Below, in pieces: positions 7,367 through 15,852 of a stretch of 64,000 nucleotides of DNA. The notes under the pieces are model-generated. The model was not told where the DNA came from and made no database searches. It saw only the letters and a program-made list of their open reading frames with translations. The first letter of the stretch is position 1. Every line of letters begins with the position of its first letter. Both the position numbers and the translations under genes were made by a program. Origin of the DNA: Adhaeribacter terrigena (GTDB lineage: Bacteria > Bacteroidota > Bacteroidia > Cytophagales > Hymenobacteraceae); the NCBI RefSeq assembly GCF_016623615.1, contig NZ_JAEHFX010000005.1:186001-250000 (forward strand), read 5' to 3'.

Positions 7367-10342
7367 ATGAAAAAAGTATTTATTGGTTTTGCCATTTTCC
7401 TGGTAATCTTACTGGCCGCAGCCGCCCTGGTTCCGGTTTTGTTTAAAGATAAGATCAAGGAAGTAGTAGACAGGGAAATTGCCAAAAACGTAGAAGCCAA
7501 AGTAATTTATAATGCCGATGATATTGGCGTAAGCATTTTCAGCACCTTCCCGAATTTAGGATTGAACATCGATAACCTAGCGGTAGTAGGCGTAGATTCG
7601 TTTCAGCGCGACACGCTGGCTTACCTGCCCCAGTTCCGCATGGGCCTGGATCTGATGAGCGTAATTTCCGGCGATCAGCTGAAGATCAAATCCATAAAAC
7701 TTACCCAGCCCAACATTAAGCTCAAAGTGCTGAAAAGCGGCAAAGCCAACTGGGATATTTACAAAGCCGTTCCCACCGAAGGCGAACCCGATACGGTGCA
7801 GTCTGACTTCAGCATGGCCATGGAAAAATGGGAAGTGGAAAACGGCAAGCTGGTTTATGAAGACTTAAGCATACCGTTCTCGGTACAATTGCTTAAAATG
7901 AACCACACCGGCTCCGGCGATTTCGAGAAAAGCGTGTTTGACATGGTTTCTAAAACTACTTCCGAAGGCTTTACCATGACCTACGACGGCGTGAATTATA
8001 TTACCAACAAAAAGCTGGATGCCGATGTAACGCTGGCCATGGACCTGGATAAATCGCTTTACACCTTCAAAGACAATAAATTCAAGATCAACGATTTCGC
8101 CATGGATTTTGCCGGCACGATCCTGATGCCGAAAGAAGATATTGACCTGGACCTGACGTTTAAAGCCCTCGATACCGATTTTAAAACCATTCTTTCTTTG
8201 GTGCCGGGCATGTACACTGAGCAATTTAAAGACGTGAAAACCGAAGGCAAGCTTGCCTTTAACGGGTACGTAAAAGGCCGCTTCAACGAAACCTCTATGC
8301 CGGGCTTTGGCACTGATCTGAAAGTGACCAACGCCATGTTCAAATACCCTGATCTGCCGCAGGCTGCTACCAACATTAACGTAGACATGTCTGTGGATAA
8401 TAAAGATGGCATCATCAACAACACCAACGTGGAAGTGCGTAAGTTTCACTTAGATCTGGGTAAAAATCCGGTAGATGCCAAAGCCGTTATCAACGGCCTG
8501 GACCCGATGAAAGTAGACGGAAACCTGAAAGCCAGCATCGACCTGAATGAAATTACCAAAGTGTTTCCGGTAGAAGGCATGACGTTGCGCGGTTTGCTGA
8601 AAGTAGATGCCAACGCCAAAGGAACCTATTCGGCCAAACAAATGCCGGTAATGACGGCCAACCTGAACCTGGCTAACGGCTACGTAAAATCAAAAGACTT
8701 CCCCGCGCCTATCGAAAATCTGAGCGCGCTGGTAAATGTGCTGAACGCCACCGGTAATACCGACGATACCGAGATCAAGATCGAGAACTTTAAAATGCTG
8801 CTGGAAGGTGAACCGCTCGCCGGCCGCGTGTACGTGAAAGGTATCGATAAGCCGATCTTCGACGCCGATGTAAAAGGCACCATCGATCTGACGAAGATGA
8901 CCAAGATCTTCCCGCTGGAAGGTATGACGTTAACCGGCCGCATTAAAGCCGATATTAAAACCAAAGGCAAGATGGCCGATATTGAAGCCGGTAAATACGC
9001 CAACATTACTTCGAGCGGCTCTATGAATGTGGATAAACTTACGTTTGTAAGCACCGATCTTCCTCAGGGCATGAAAGTTACCACTGCCAATGCTTCTTTC
9101 AACAACGAAAAGATCAACGTGCAGAATATGAGCGGTTTTGTGGGAAAAAGCGATGTGCAGATGAACGGCGTGATCTCGAATTATATGGGTTATATGTTCG
9201 CCGAAAACCAACCCCTGCGCGGCACCATGAACGTTTCATCCAACCGCTTTAACGTGAACGAATGGATGGTAGACGAATATTCCGGCCAGCCGGTAGCGCA
9301 GCAAACACCAACGGAAGCTACGGGAGTGGTGGAAGTGCCAGGCAACATCGATTTTGTGCTGAACGCCACGGTGAAAGAAGTACTTTATGATAACCTGAAC
9401 CTGCAGAACATGAAAGGCGCCGTAATTATTAAAGACAAAACCGCGAAACTGCAGAACCTGGCTTTCAACACGCTTGGCGGTTCGTTTGTAACGAACGGTT
9501 CTTACAACACGCAGAGCCTTTCGCAGCCGAAATTCACCTTCGATCTGGATATTAAGAACCTCGAATTCAAAGAAGCTTTCAACGCCTTTGAGACCATTCA
9601 GAAACTGGCGCCGATCTCTAAATTTCTGGAAGGTAAATTCTCTACCAATTTTGCTTTTGCTGGTGAACTGGGCCAGGATATGATGCCGGTGATGGGAACC
9701 ATGAGCGGGAAAGGCGTTATTGAGGTGGTGCGTGCCGTAGTAAAGAACATAAAAGTGCTGAACAAGATTGGCGAAACCACCAATTTTAAAGAGGTACAGA
9801 ACTTCATTATCGAAAACAAAGACATTGCCGCCGAGATCCTGAACGGTAACCTGGTGGTAAAACCTTTCGATGTGAAGGTTGGTGATATAAACATGCTCGT
9901 GGGCGGTACCAATAACCTAAGCGGTGGCATCGACTACGGCGTAGCCCTGGATGTGCCAACCGGGAAAGTAGGCAGTGCCCTGAATAATAAACTTTCTTCT
10001 TTTGCCGGCATGAAAGATTACAAAGGCGCTGAACGCGTAACCTTAAACCTGAAAGTTGGCGGCACCATGGACGATCCGAAAGTAGCGTTGGCCGGTGGCA
10101 GCGCCAAGGCCCAAGCCAAAGACATGGTAAAAGATGTGGTGGCTTCGCGCCTGAATACGGAGAAAGAAAAACTGAACGTAAAACGCCAGGCTGCCCAGGA
10201 TAGTTTGCAACGCGAATTAGACCGCCGCAAAAAAGAAGCGGAAGATAAAGCCCGCCAGGAAATGGAGAAAAAACGCCAGGAAGCGGAAGATAAACTTAAA
10301 AAAGAGGCGGAAAATAAATTAAAGGGAATCTTTAAACGCTAG
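7367..10342 (+). CDS. AsmA-like envelope protein
   Basis: The 991-residue protein has one N-terminal membrane anchor (residues 3-27) followed by the AsmA-type opening (VEAKVIYNADDIGVSIFSTFPNLGLNIDNLAV) and a very long run of repeated beta strands. The last 70 residues are a charged Lys/Glu/Arg coiled coil. AsmA-like proteins form elongated periplasmic hydrophobic grooves linked to lipid transport between membranes; this role is known for family members, not shown here. It stands alone on the plus strand. Its last codons, AAA CGC TAG, are part of a 29-bp repeat. Confidence 0.85.
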   Translation: MKKVFIGFAIFLVILLAAAALVPVLFKDKIKEVVDREIAKNVEAKVIYNADDIGVSIFSTFPNLGLNIDNLAVVGVDSFQRDTLAYLPQFRMGLDLMSVISGDQLKIKSIKLTQPNIKLKVLKSGKANWDIYKAVPTEGEPDTVQSDFSMAMEKWEVENGKLVYEDLSIPFSVQLLKMNHTGSGDFEKSVFDMVSKTTSEGFTMTYDGVNYITNKKLDADVTLAMDLDKSLYTFKDNKFKINDFAMDFAGTILMPKEDIDLDLTFKALDTDFKTILSLVPGMYTEQFKDVKTEGKLAFNGYVKGRFNETSMPGFGTDLKVTNAMFKYPDLPQAATNINVDMSVDNKDGIINNTNVEVRKFHLDLGKNPVDAKAVINGLDPMKVDGNLKASIDLNEITKVFPVEGMTLRGLLKVDANAKGTYSAKQMPVMTANLNLANGYVKSKDFPAPIENLSALVNVLNATGNTDDTEIKIENFKMLLEGEPLAGRVYVKGIDKPIFDADVKGTIDLTKMTKIFPLEGMTLTGRIKADIKTKGKMADIEAGKYANITSSGSMNVDKLTFVSTDLPQGMKVTTANASFNNEKINVQNMSGFVGKSDVQMNGVISNYMGYMFAENQPLRGTMNVSSNRFNVNEWMVDEYSGQPVAQQTPTEATGVVEVPGNIDFVLNATVKEVLYDNLNLQNMKGAVIIKDKTAKLQNLAFNTLGGSFVTNGSYNTQSLSQPKFTFDLDIKNLEFKEAFNAFETIQKLAPISKFLEGKFSTNFAFAGELGQDMMPVMGTMSGKGVIEVVRAVVKNIKVLNKIGETTNFKEVQNFIIENKDIAAEILNGNLVVKPFDVKVGDINMLVGGTNNLSGGIDYGVALDVPTGKVGSALNNKLSSFAGMKDYKGAERVTLNLKVGGTMDDPKVALAGGSAKAQAKDMVKDVVASRLNTEKEKLNVKRQAAQDSLQRELDRRKKEAEDKARQEMEKKRQEAEDKLKKEAENKLKGIFKR

Positions 10343-10361
10343 GTTTTCCACAGTAAAAACG
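10333..10361 (+). repeat. 29-bp interspersed repeat forming a stop codon
   Basis: AAACGCTAGG carries the Lys-Arg-TAG end of the AsmA-like gene. The right end is degenerate and overlaps the next copy. Confidence 0.6.
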
Positions 10362-10384
10362 CTAGCCTTTCAGCCTTAAAAAGT
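10356..10384 (+). repeat. 29-bp interspersed repeat, second tandem copy
   Basis: AAAACGCTAG through to AAAAAGT, immediately followed by a terminator hairpin. Confidence 0.85.
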
Positions 10385-10417
10385 AAAAACCCCGGAAACT
10401 ATTCCGGGGTTTTTTTA
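10385..10417 (+). terminator. intrinsic terminator of the AsmA-like gene
   Basis: AAAAACCCCGGAA / TTCCGGGG stem followed by T7. Confidence 0.9.
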
Positions 10418-10442
10418 TTGTTTTTCCACAAGGTAGTATAAA

Positions 10443-10471
10443 AAAACGCTATGGTTTCAACCTCAAAAAGT
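10443..10471 (+). repeat. 29-bp interspersed repeat
   Basis: AAAACGCTATGG through to AAAAAGT, in the long gap after the AsmA-like gene. Confidence 0.85.
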
Positions 10472-10551
10472 GTGCTTTCAGATTGTACTACATAACAGGC
10501 TTGGTTTCGGATTTAGCAGCGCAGCGCTACCGGAAGCGTTTGCCAAGCTTT

Positions 10552-10580
10552 AAAACGCTATGCTTTTAAGCTTAAAAACT
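10552..10580 (+). repeat. 29-bp interspersed repeat with a perfect central dyad
   Basis: AAAACGCTAT, then GCTTTTAAGC, then TTAAAAACT. The centre is a perfect palindrome. Confidence 0.85.
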
Positions 10581-10812
10581 GGAATATTCAATTAATGCTA
10601 TTGTAATCAGTGTGTTATGTTTTGGTGGTTTTAAATGCCAGCGCTAAAAATATTTTTCGCACCAAATCTTTATGGCACAATTTCGGCCGAATTTTTGTTT
10701 AGTTCCATTTCAGAAATTGCTGGTACCGAAATAGGACGGTTTTATAACCTTTTTCTGATTTTACGTATAGCGGTTACTTCCCGAAATTTATTTCACCCAA
10801 ACAAACTGAAAA
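10581..10812. other. gap upstream of the DUF4382 gene
   Basis: AT-rich leader. No convincing second gene; an open frame from 10635 overlaps the real signal peptide in another frame. It probably holds the promoter, but no clear TAnnTTTG box stands out. Confidence 0.4.
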
Positions 10813-11625
10813 ATGAAAAGAACAAAATTTATGTTGCCGGCCATGCTGCTGGGTTTAGCGTTAGGCTTTAGCGCCTGCGACAAAGAAGATGACGACAAAG
10901 CCACCGGAACTTCCCGCATGGAAGTACGTCTGACCGATGCGCCGGGCGATTACGAAAAAGTTTTGATCGATATTCGTTCCGTAGAAATTCACACCGATGC
11001 CAATGCCAGCAATACCTCCGGCGGTTGGACCACTTTAAGCAACATAAATCCGGGTGTTTATAATCTGCTCGATTTTTCGAACGGCAAAGACACACTTTTA
11101 GCGGCTTCTAACCTGCCTGCCGGCCGTATTTCGCAGATCCGTTTGGTTTTAGGCCCTGATAATTCACTGGTGCTGAAAGATAGTTCTATCCACGCTTTAA
11201 AAACGCCAAGCGGCCAGACTTCCGGCCTGAAAGTAAAGATCGATGCTGACCTGGTTCCGGACGTAACGTATGTAGTACTGCTGGACTTTGATGCTTCTAA
11301 ATCTATTGTGGCCAAAGGCAACGGCGGCTTTAACCTGAAACCGGTTATCCGTACCATTACCCAGGCAGTAGCGGGTGGCATTCGCGGTAACGTAACGCCG
11401 GTTATGGCAAACAACGAAATTCACGTAATTGAAACGGTACCAGGCTCAAATGGCCGGATCGATACGGTAGGCGGTTTTACCGATGCTAATGGTAACTACC
11501 TGGTAAAAGGCCTGAATGGTGGCATTTACAATGTGGATTTCTACGCACCAAACAAGAAGAAAACCGTTGACGGTGTGATCGTTACGAATCAGGCCATTAC
11601 TACTGTAAATGTAGATATGAACTAG
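10813..11625 (+). CDS. DUF4382 domain lipoprotein
   Basis: The 270-residue protein has a lipoprotein signal (lipobox FSAC, Cys near residue 22) and a DUF4382-type domain (MEVRLTDAPGDYEKVLIDIRSVEIH, residues about 36-60, ending near FNLKPVIRTI). A carboxypeptidase-regulatory-like sandwich follows (GGIRGNVTP ... DANGNYLVKGLNGGIYNVDFYAP, residues about 190-265). These are surface or periplasmic beta-rich proteins of unknown function. It is a single gene with its own terminator downstream. Confidence 0.85.
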   Translation: MKRTKFMLPAMLLGLALGFSACDKEDDDKATGTSRMEVRLTDAPGDYEKVLIDIRSVEIHTDANASNTSGGWTTLSNINPGVYNLLDFSNGKDTLLAASNLPAGRISQIRLVLGPDNSLVLKDSSIHALKTPSGQTSGLKVKIDADLVPDVTYVVLLDFDASKSIVAKGNGGFNLKPVIRTITQAVAGGIRGNVTPVMANNEIHVIETVPGSNGRIDTVGGFTDANGNYLVKGLNGGIYNVDFYAPNKKKTVDGVIVTNQAITTVNVDMN

Positions 11626-11654
11626 AGAACGCTATCGTTTTCCACAAAAAAAGT
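11626..11654 (+). repeat. 29-bp interspersed repeat after the DUF4382 gene
   Basis: AGAACGCTATCG through TTTCCACA to AAAAAGT, beginning directly after the stop codon and merging into the terminator hairpin. Confidence 0.7.
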
Positions 11655-11688
11655 GCCGCCCCGAATCAATTTCTGGGCGGCACTTTTT
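11646..11688 (+). terminator. intrinsic terminator
   Basis: AAAAAAAGTGCCGCCC / GGGCGGCACTTTTT stem around a 16-nt loop. Confidence 0.9.
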
Positions 11689-11732
11689 ATTTACTTTTAG
11701 TCGAAGAATCGAATATCGAAGAATCAGAAATT

Positions 11733-12206
11733 CTAAACCGGTTGGCCGGTTTTAATGCGCACGTAGGTAATGTAATCGGTATTGATCGGTTCGAAACCAT
11801 TTTGGCGCAAATTGGTTGCCACCTGGGCGCGGTGATACGTGCAATGGTTGAAAACGTGGGTAAAAATATCGCAAACGCGGTTGGTATATTCCAGGCCCTG
11901 CGAGTTGGTGTACTTTATTTCGCGGTTGAATTCTTCAATGTCGGCATTTTTCAACAAATCGTAAAGCTTATTGGATGTATCTTCGTGCAACTGGCGTAAT
12001 TGCTCCAGACTATGCTCCTGCCACACTTTCACCGGGGAAACGGTATCGGTCATGCGCGCGATCCAGATGGCCTGGGCGTTTAGCAGGTGGCTGAATAATT
12101 TTAAAGCCTGGGCCGGAGCTTCACCGGGAAGCTGGTTCAGGTGATTCAGTAAACGGTCGTTCGCCCAAATATTGTATTCGGCGTATTTTTGTAAGGTACT
12201 CCACAT
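11733..12206 (-). CDS. DinB family protein
   Basis: The 157-residue helical protein fits the DinB/YfiT four-helix family in length and pattern: a first helix with NIWANDRLLNHLNQL, a SHLLNAQAIWIARM segment, and HVFNHCTYHRAQV near residues 118-130. The spaced His residues (the SHLL His and HxxxH) are the usual metal ligands. Members include DNA-damage-induced proteins and thiol-dependent transferases, so no activity can be assigned. It ends 5 bp before the next minus-strand lipoprotein gene start is reached upstream, suggesting one transcript with the two genes behind it. Confidence 0.85.
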   Translation of the reverse strand: MWSTLQKYAEYNIWANDRLLNHLNQLPGEAPAQALKLFSHLLNAQAIWIARMTDTVSPVKVWQEHSLEQLRQLHEDTSNKLYDLLKNADIEEFNREIKYTNSQGLEYTNRVCDIFTHVFNHCTYHRAQVATNLRQNGFEPINTDYITYVRIKTGQPV

Positions 12207-12211
12207 AATTT

Positions 12212-12616
12212 CTACTTTCTAAGGTCTTCCCAGATCAGTTTTTCATTTGTTCGGGCATTAAAAAAGTCCGGGCATTTCATATCGCCTTTGCCCGAAAAGC
12301 CGCCATCCGGCTGGCATAACTGCTGCCCTTTTACGGAATAAACTTCGCTGGGTATATCGCAGCAGCGGCCAGTAATGAAATAAACTGTCTGGTTCTGGTA
12401 ACGGTAGCTATAAATGCTAACCGGCGGGTTGGCAGGTTTTTCATTTTCGAACCCCAAAATTTTTTCTTTCAGCCATGCCGGAACTTCAGGCTCCGCAGTT
12501 TTTGCCTCGGGAACCCTACCGTTTTGGCTGGCTGCATTTGGTTTCTGGCAACCCATGAAAAACGCTATAGAAAACAGCAGCAAAAGTGCCCGGGATTTTT
12601 GGTATGCAAGCATCAT
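12212..12616 (-). CDS. small lipoprotein, DUF6970-like
   Basis: Start placed at the ATG ATG pair at 12613-12616 because it gives a lipoprotein signal (lipobox FMGC); the longer frame to 12712 would overlap the upstream gene and spoil it. The mature part of about 110 residues carries VPAWLKEKI, YRYQNQTVYFITGRCCDIPSEVYS, and PDGGFSGKGDMKCPDFF ending NEKLIWEDLRK. This pattern resembles a short Bacteroidota domain I recall as DUF6970; function unknown. The CC and isolated Cys suggest a disulfide-bonded secreted domain. Confidence 0.7.
   Translation of the reverse strand: MMLAYQKSRALLLLFSIAFFMGCQKPNAASQNGRVPEAKTAEPEVPAWLKEKILGFENEKPANPPVSIYSYRYQNQTVYFITGRCCDIPSEVYSVKGQQLCQPDGGFSGKGDMKCPDFFNARTNEKLIWEDLRK
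12559..12587 (+). repeat. 29-bp repeat-like sequence in a signal-peptide coding region
   Basis: AAAACGCTATAG through to AAAAGT at exact family spacing, but inside the signal peptide of the minus-strand lipoprotein gene. Confidence 0.45.
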
Positions 12617-12662
12617 AGTTAACTGCAAAAGTAGAAAAGCATTCAGAGTTTCCGAAACGGTT

Positions 12663-13064
12663 TTACAGATATTTTTGTAGCAGCTCGTGGTAACCCGGCA
12701 GCTTTTCCACATATGGCCAGAAGATCAGTAAACCAATTGTTAGCGCGGTAAGGGCCGCAATCAGTACTGCGCCGGCCGCCAGATCTTTCACTTTCCCAGC
12801 CAGTTCGTTGTATTCCGGCGATACCAGATCCGTTAGTTTTTCCACAGCCGTATTAAAGATCTCCGCCAGCCAGACCAGGCCAATTGCCAGCGTTATCCAG
12901 GTCCATTCTGAGTTTTTTATGTCGAAAAACCAACCCAGGAAAATTGCTTCAATAGCGCCTAACAAGTGCAGCTTCATGTTGGGCTCGTACCAGAAAGCCG
13001 CTCCTATCCCTTTAAAAGCGTAACCAAAACTATTGAGTCTTTTTTTTATGTATTTGCGCGGCAT
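12663..13064 (-). CDS. dgkA: diacylglycerol kinase family protein (DgkA type)
   Basis: The 133-residue integral membrane protein has the small-kinase pattern: an amphipathic N-terminus (SFGYAFKGIGAAFWYEPNMKLHL) and the signature EIFNTAVEKLTDLVSPEYNELAGKVKDLAAGAVL (about residues 68-100), with three hydrophobic helices. Proteins of this type phosphorylate diacylglycerol or undecaprenol; which substrate applies here cannot be read from sequence. It is first of three minus-strand genes, with a 46-bp gap to the lipoprotein start. Confidence 0.92.
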   Translation of the reverse strand: MPRKYIKKRLNSFGYAFKGIGAAFWYEPNMKLHLLGAIEAIFLGWFFDIKNSEWTWITLAIGLVWLAEIFNTAVEKLTDLVSPEYNELAGKVKDLAAGAVLIAALTALTIGLLIFWPYVEKLPGYHELLQKYL

Positions 13065-13273
13065 TTCCGGATTCGTTTTTAATTGAGATGCTTCAAATGT
13101 AAAAGAATAGTTGAACGCTATATTACGGCTTTTGAATTTTCCCGGCCAGAATTCCCCTTAAAATCCGCTAAATTGCCTGCGCAGCAAGCATAAACCCTAC
13201 GATTGGTTTAAGAGCGAAAGCCTCCAGACCTTTTTCTGCAATAAATACAAACGCTGAACTTTAAAAACCCGCT

Positions 13274-14074
13274 TTGAAGCCGCTATTCATACTTTTGATG
13301 GCCTTTTCGGTACCGTTTTCCACAGGCGCGGAACCAAAGCTGCCTGTTGGATATTATGATGTAGCTGCCCGAAAAATTCCTGAAATGCATATTACCCGCA
13401 ACGTTTATTTTATTAGTGGCCTGGCCGCCGATGAGCGCCTTTTCGAAAACCTGGCTTTGCCCACAACATATAAGATCCATCACGTAAAATGGATCGATCC
13501 GCTTAAACACGAAGACCTCGAAAGTTATTGCCATCGGTTAGCTGCCCAGATCGATACCACGGCGCCATTCGTGCTCGTTGGCATGTCGTTTGGCGGAATG
13601 GTAGCCGTGGAGTTAAACAAATTCCTGAAGCCGCAGCAAACCATTCTTATTTCCAGCATTGCCACCCGCAACGGACTTTCGGGATTTCTGAAAACGGTAG
13701 ATCTGCTGCATCTGCATAAACTGGTTCCTGGCTTTATTTACAAGAATTTCTACCCGGCCGCGCACTGGTTTTTCAATGCCCACACCAAAGCCCAGAAAAA
13801 ACTGGTAAAATCTTTCATGGAAAAAGCTTCGCGTACGTTATTGGTTTGGTCTATAGATCAGGTAGTTGGCTGGCGGAACGAATTTATTCCGAAAAATATT
13901 TTTATTATAAACGGCTCCGCCGACCGCGTTTTTCCACATAAAAGAACGAACGCTAACGTGTTGATAAAGGATGGCGGTCACATGATGGTTCATAGCAAAG
14001 CCGCTGAGATCAGCCCTGTTTTAGCCACACAATTGGCAAAAGTAAAATGGCAGGAAGCCCCGGTTACGAACTGA
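13274..14074 (+). CDS. alpha/beta hydrolase
   Basis: The core from about residue 40 is an alpha/beta hydrolase: YFISGLAADERLFENL, nucleophile elbow GMSFGG (Ser near residue 106), acid near NGSADRVFP and His in DGGHMMV. Length is typical of small esterase-like enzymes. The start is uncertain. The ATG at 13274 gives a signal-like N-terminus, but that stretch contains a 29-bp repeat (13291-13319), which is otherwise nearly always non-coding. An ATG at 13385 (MHITRNVYFISG) matches how relatives usually begin. Substrate unknown. Confidence 0.8.
   Translation: MKPLFILLMAFSVPFSTGAEPKLPVGYYDVAARKIPEMHITRNVYFISGLAADERLFENLALPTTYKIHHVKWIDPLKHEDLESYCHRLAAQIDTTAPFVLVGMSFGGMVAVELNKFLKPQQTILISSIATRNGLSGFLKTVDLLHLHKLVPGFIYKNFYPAAHWFFNAHTKAQKKLVKSFMEKASRTLLVWSIDQVVGWRNEFIPKNIFIINGSADRVFPHKRTNANVLIKDGGHMMVHSKAAEISPVLATQLAKVKWQEAPVTN
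13291..13319 (-). repeat. 29-bp interspersed repeat at the hydrolase 5' end
   Basis: The minus strand reads AAAACGGTA through to AAAAGT at exact spacing. It argues for the downstream start at 13385, or is a coding-embedded copy. Confidence 0.55.
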
Positions 14075-14085
14075 TTTCCGGGTGA

Positions 14086-14114
14086 AAAACGGTAGGCAAA
14101 AGCCGGTAAAAAGT
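14086..14114 (+). repeat. 29-bp interspersed repeat
   Basis: AAAACGGTAGGC through to AAAAAGT, between convergent genes. Confidence 0.85.
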
Positions 14115-14128
14115 AGCAGCAATTAAAA

Positions 14129-14815
14129 TTAAACTTTTTTCAGATCAGCACTAATCGCCGAATAAACTTCGAAATTAGCTTTCCCAGGTTCCTGTATCCC
14201 GATGCCGGTGCATTTGCCGGTCCGGTCTATCTCGAAAGCGATGCCGGCTTTTTTATCGTGGTAAATGGTGATCTTCTCCTTTGTCTGGTCTGTAGTATAA
14301 ACAGCAGCTTTTTTCATTTCCGGAAAATGCGCCTGAATGGTTTTCAGGTCTGACCCAACCCCGATCCGGTTTTCCAACTTATATTCCGGCGAAGTAACGC
14401 GGATCTGTTTGGCCTGGCTGCTTTCCTCGGCGCTGCCCATGTTCCGGGCAAAGAAAATATTGGTCTGGTAATGTTCCCGCCTGGGTTCCGAAAGTTTAGG
14501 TTCCGAAAGCCAGGTGGCCAGCATTTTGCCCATGGCCGCATCAGTGGCAGCTGGTTGGCCCAGCAGTTTATAAACCACTTCTGCCTGTTCGTTCAGTTTA
14601 ATCAAGCCAATGCTTTTACCAGGAACAATCGTTTGGTTTTGCCCGACGGGTTCTCTATTTGTTTCATCCGAATCAGTTTCTGTTGCGCTATTTCCGGTTC
14701 CTTTCAGAATAGCGTTTTGCGAACCATTACTTTCTGTACCGGAAGTTTCCGATTGGTCAGTTGTACAGGCGCTGAGCCAACCAAAACAAATAAAAAGCAG
14801 GCAAATTTTCCGCAT
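14129..14815 (-). CDS. predicted lipoprotein of unknown function
   Basis: A 228-residue protein from the ATG at 14815 (a GTG one codon earlier is possible). It has a lipobox LSAC, a low-complexity linker rich in Ser, Thr, Asn and Glu (residues about 20-60), then a folded domain with SIGLIKLNEQAEVVYKLLG and NRIGVGSDLKTIQAHFP. That pairing of short motifs recalls lipoproteins that monitor a ligand near the membrane, but I recognise no family. Upstream to 14955 is a short AT-rich divergent promoter region. Confidence 0.7.
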   Translation of the reverse strand: MRKICLLFICFGWLSACTTDQSETSGTESNGSQNAILKGTGNSATETDSDETNREPVGQNQTIVPGKSIGLIKLNEQAEVVYKLLGQPAATDAAMGKMLATWLSEPKLSEPRREHYQTNIFFARNMGSAEESSQAKQIRVTSPEYKLENRIGVGSDLKTIQAHFPEMKKAAVYTTDQTKEKITIYHDKKAGIAFEIDRTGKCTGIGIQEPGKANFEVYSAISADLKKV

Positions 14816-14955
14816 CACGATCTCTAATGGTATTACCTGTTTTACTGCTTTCGCGAAGTTTTAGTTCTTAGTGAACACGGAGCATTAAGTTTTATATTTG
14901 TTAAAAACATGTTATTTAATGGTGTATATTTACTTTACAAACTTGATATAAACGT

Positions 14956-15762
14956 ATGAGAATTCTTAATCTGTTAGTAGCAGTTTCTTTTCTGTCGCTG
15001 GTGGCCTGTAAAAAAGATAAAGAAACTGAACCGAAAAACGATTGCCGGATAAGCAAAACGATGCGCGAAACCGGTGAAGTAGATGCTGAGTTTATTTACA
15101 ATTCAAAGAACCAGCTCGTTACAGCATATTATCCTTCTGGTGGTAGTGCAGATAAACCAGGCAGTACCTTAACCTTGACTTACGACGCCAACGGGAAATT
15201 AACGGATGGAAGGCAGACTTATAATGACCCAATTATTGGCTCTTCGCGCTTTACTTTTAACAGCGCTGGTTTTGTAACTCAGATTAAAGGCGAAGACCCT
15301 GATGCTTATTCATTATCTACTTTTGAATACAATGCGAATATGCAGCTTTCTAAAAGTGAATTGTTTTCAAAAATGAGTGCCTCTAGCCCCTTAAAACATA
15401 TTGCTTCTTTTAGCTATGAATACCGGAATAATAACATTGAAAAAGTTAATACCGCGGTTTATGTAAGAGGTACCTCCCAGACCGATACCGTTCATTCAAT
15501 CACTGTTTATGAGTACAATTCTTCTGAAAATCCTTATTATGAATTCAGGTTTTTTAATCCTTCAGAAAATAATTCGTCTGCTAATAACCCGGTAAAGGCC
15601 ACTTTTACCAGCAGAAATCCTGATGGGACAGTAATAGATGATAATCACCTTGTTTTTTCTTATGAGTATAATGATCAGCAGTTGACAACCCAGGTAACGC
15701 GAACTTTTACTAATGGTGCATCTGCTCCTTCAACTACTAAATTTGAATACTCTTGTAAATAA
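14956..15762 (+). CDS. predicted lipoprotein with YD-like repeats
   Basis: The 268-residue protein has a lipobox LVAC (Cys near residue 19) and then repeated strand pairs of the form FxYNxxNQL, LTYDANGKL, FTFNSAGFVTQI, FEYNANMQLSKSE and FSYEYRNNNIEKV. These look like the short repeats of Bacteroidota RHS/YD-type or DUF4595-like surface lipoproteins. Function unknown. It is AT-richer than its neighbours and ends in its own terminator. Confidence 0.75.
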   Translation: MRILNLLVAVSFLSLVACKKDKETEPKNDCRISKTMRETGEVDAEFIYNSKNQLVTAYYPSGGSADKPGSTLTLTYDANGKLTDGRQTYNDPIIGSSRFTFNSAGFVTQIKGEDPDAYSLSTFEYNANMQLSKSELFSKMSASSPLKHIASFSYEYRNNNIEKVNTAVYVRGTSQTDTVHSITVYEYNSSENPYYEFRFFNPSENNSSANNPVKATFTSRNPDGTVIDDNHLVFSYEYNDQQLTTQVTRTFTNGASAPSTTKFEYSCK

Positions 15763-15793
15763 GTACCAGTAATTGGTTCATAGTCAAGCAAAC

Positions 15794-15829
15794 AAAAAAA
15801 GCAGCTCCGGAATCCGAAGCTGCTTTTTT
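15794..15829. terminator. bidirectional intrinsic terminator
   Basis: AAAAAAAGCAGCT / AGCTGCTTTTTT stem between convergent genes (lipoprotein and fumC). Confidence 0.9.
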
Positions 15830-15852
15830 GTTTATATCCTGATACTTGTGTC

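Noticed and set aside
7865-9930. Several long antisense frames within the AsmA-like gene
   Set aside because: Low-stop antisense frames are common opposite a regular coding sequence; none has a start context or motif.
10635-10871. 78-residue frame before the DUF4382 gene
   Set aside because: It overlaps the real signal peptide in another frame and has no coding character.
13112-13140. Further 29-bp repeat copy (GAACGCTATATTACGG)
   Set aside because: Only the left end fits; the right end lacks AAAA(G/C)T.
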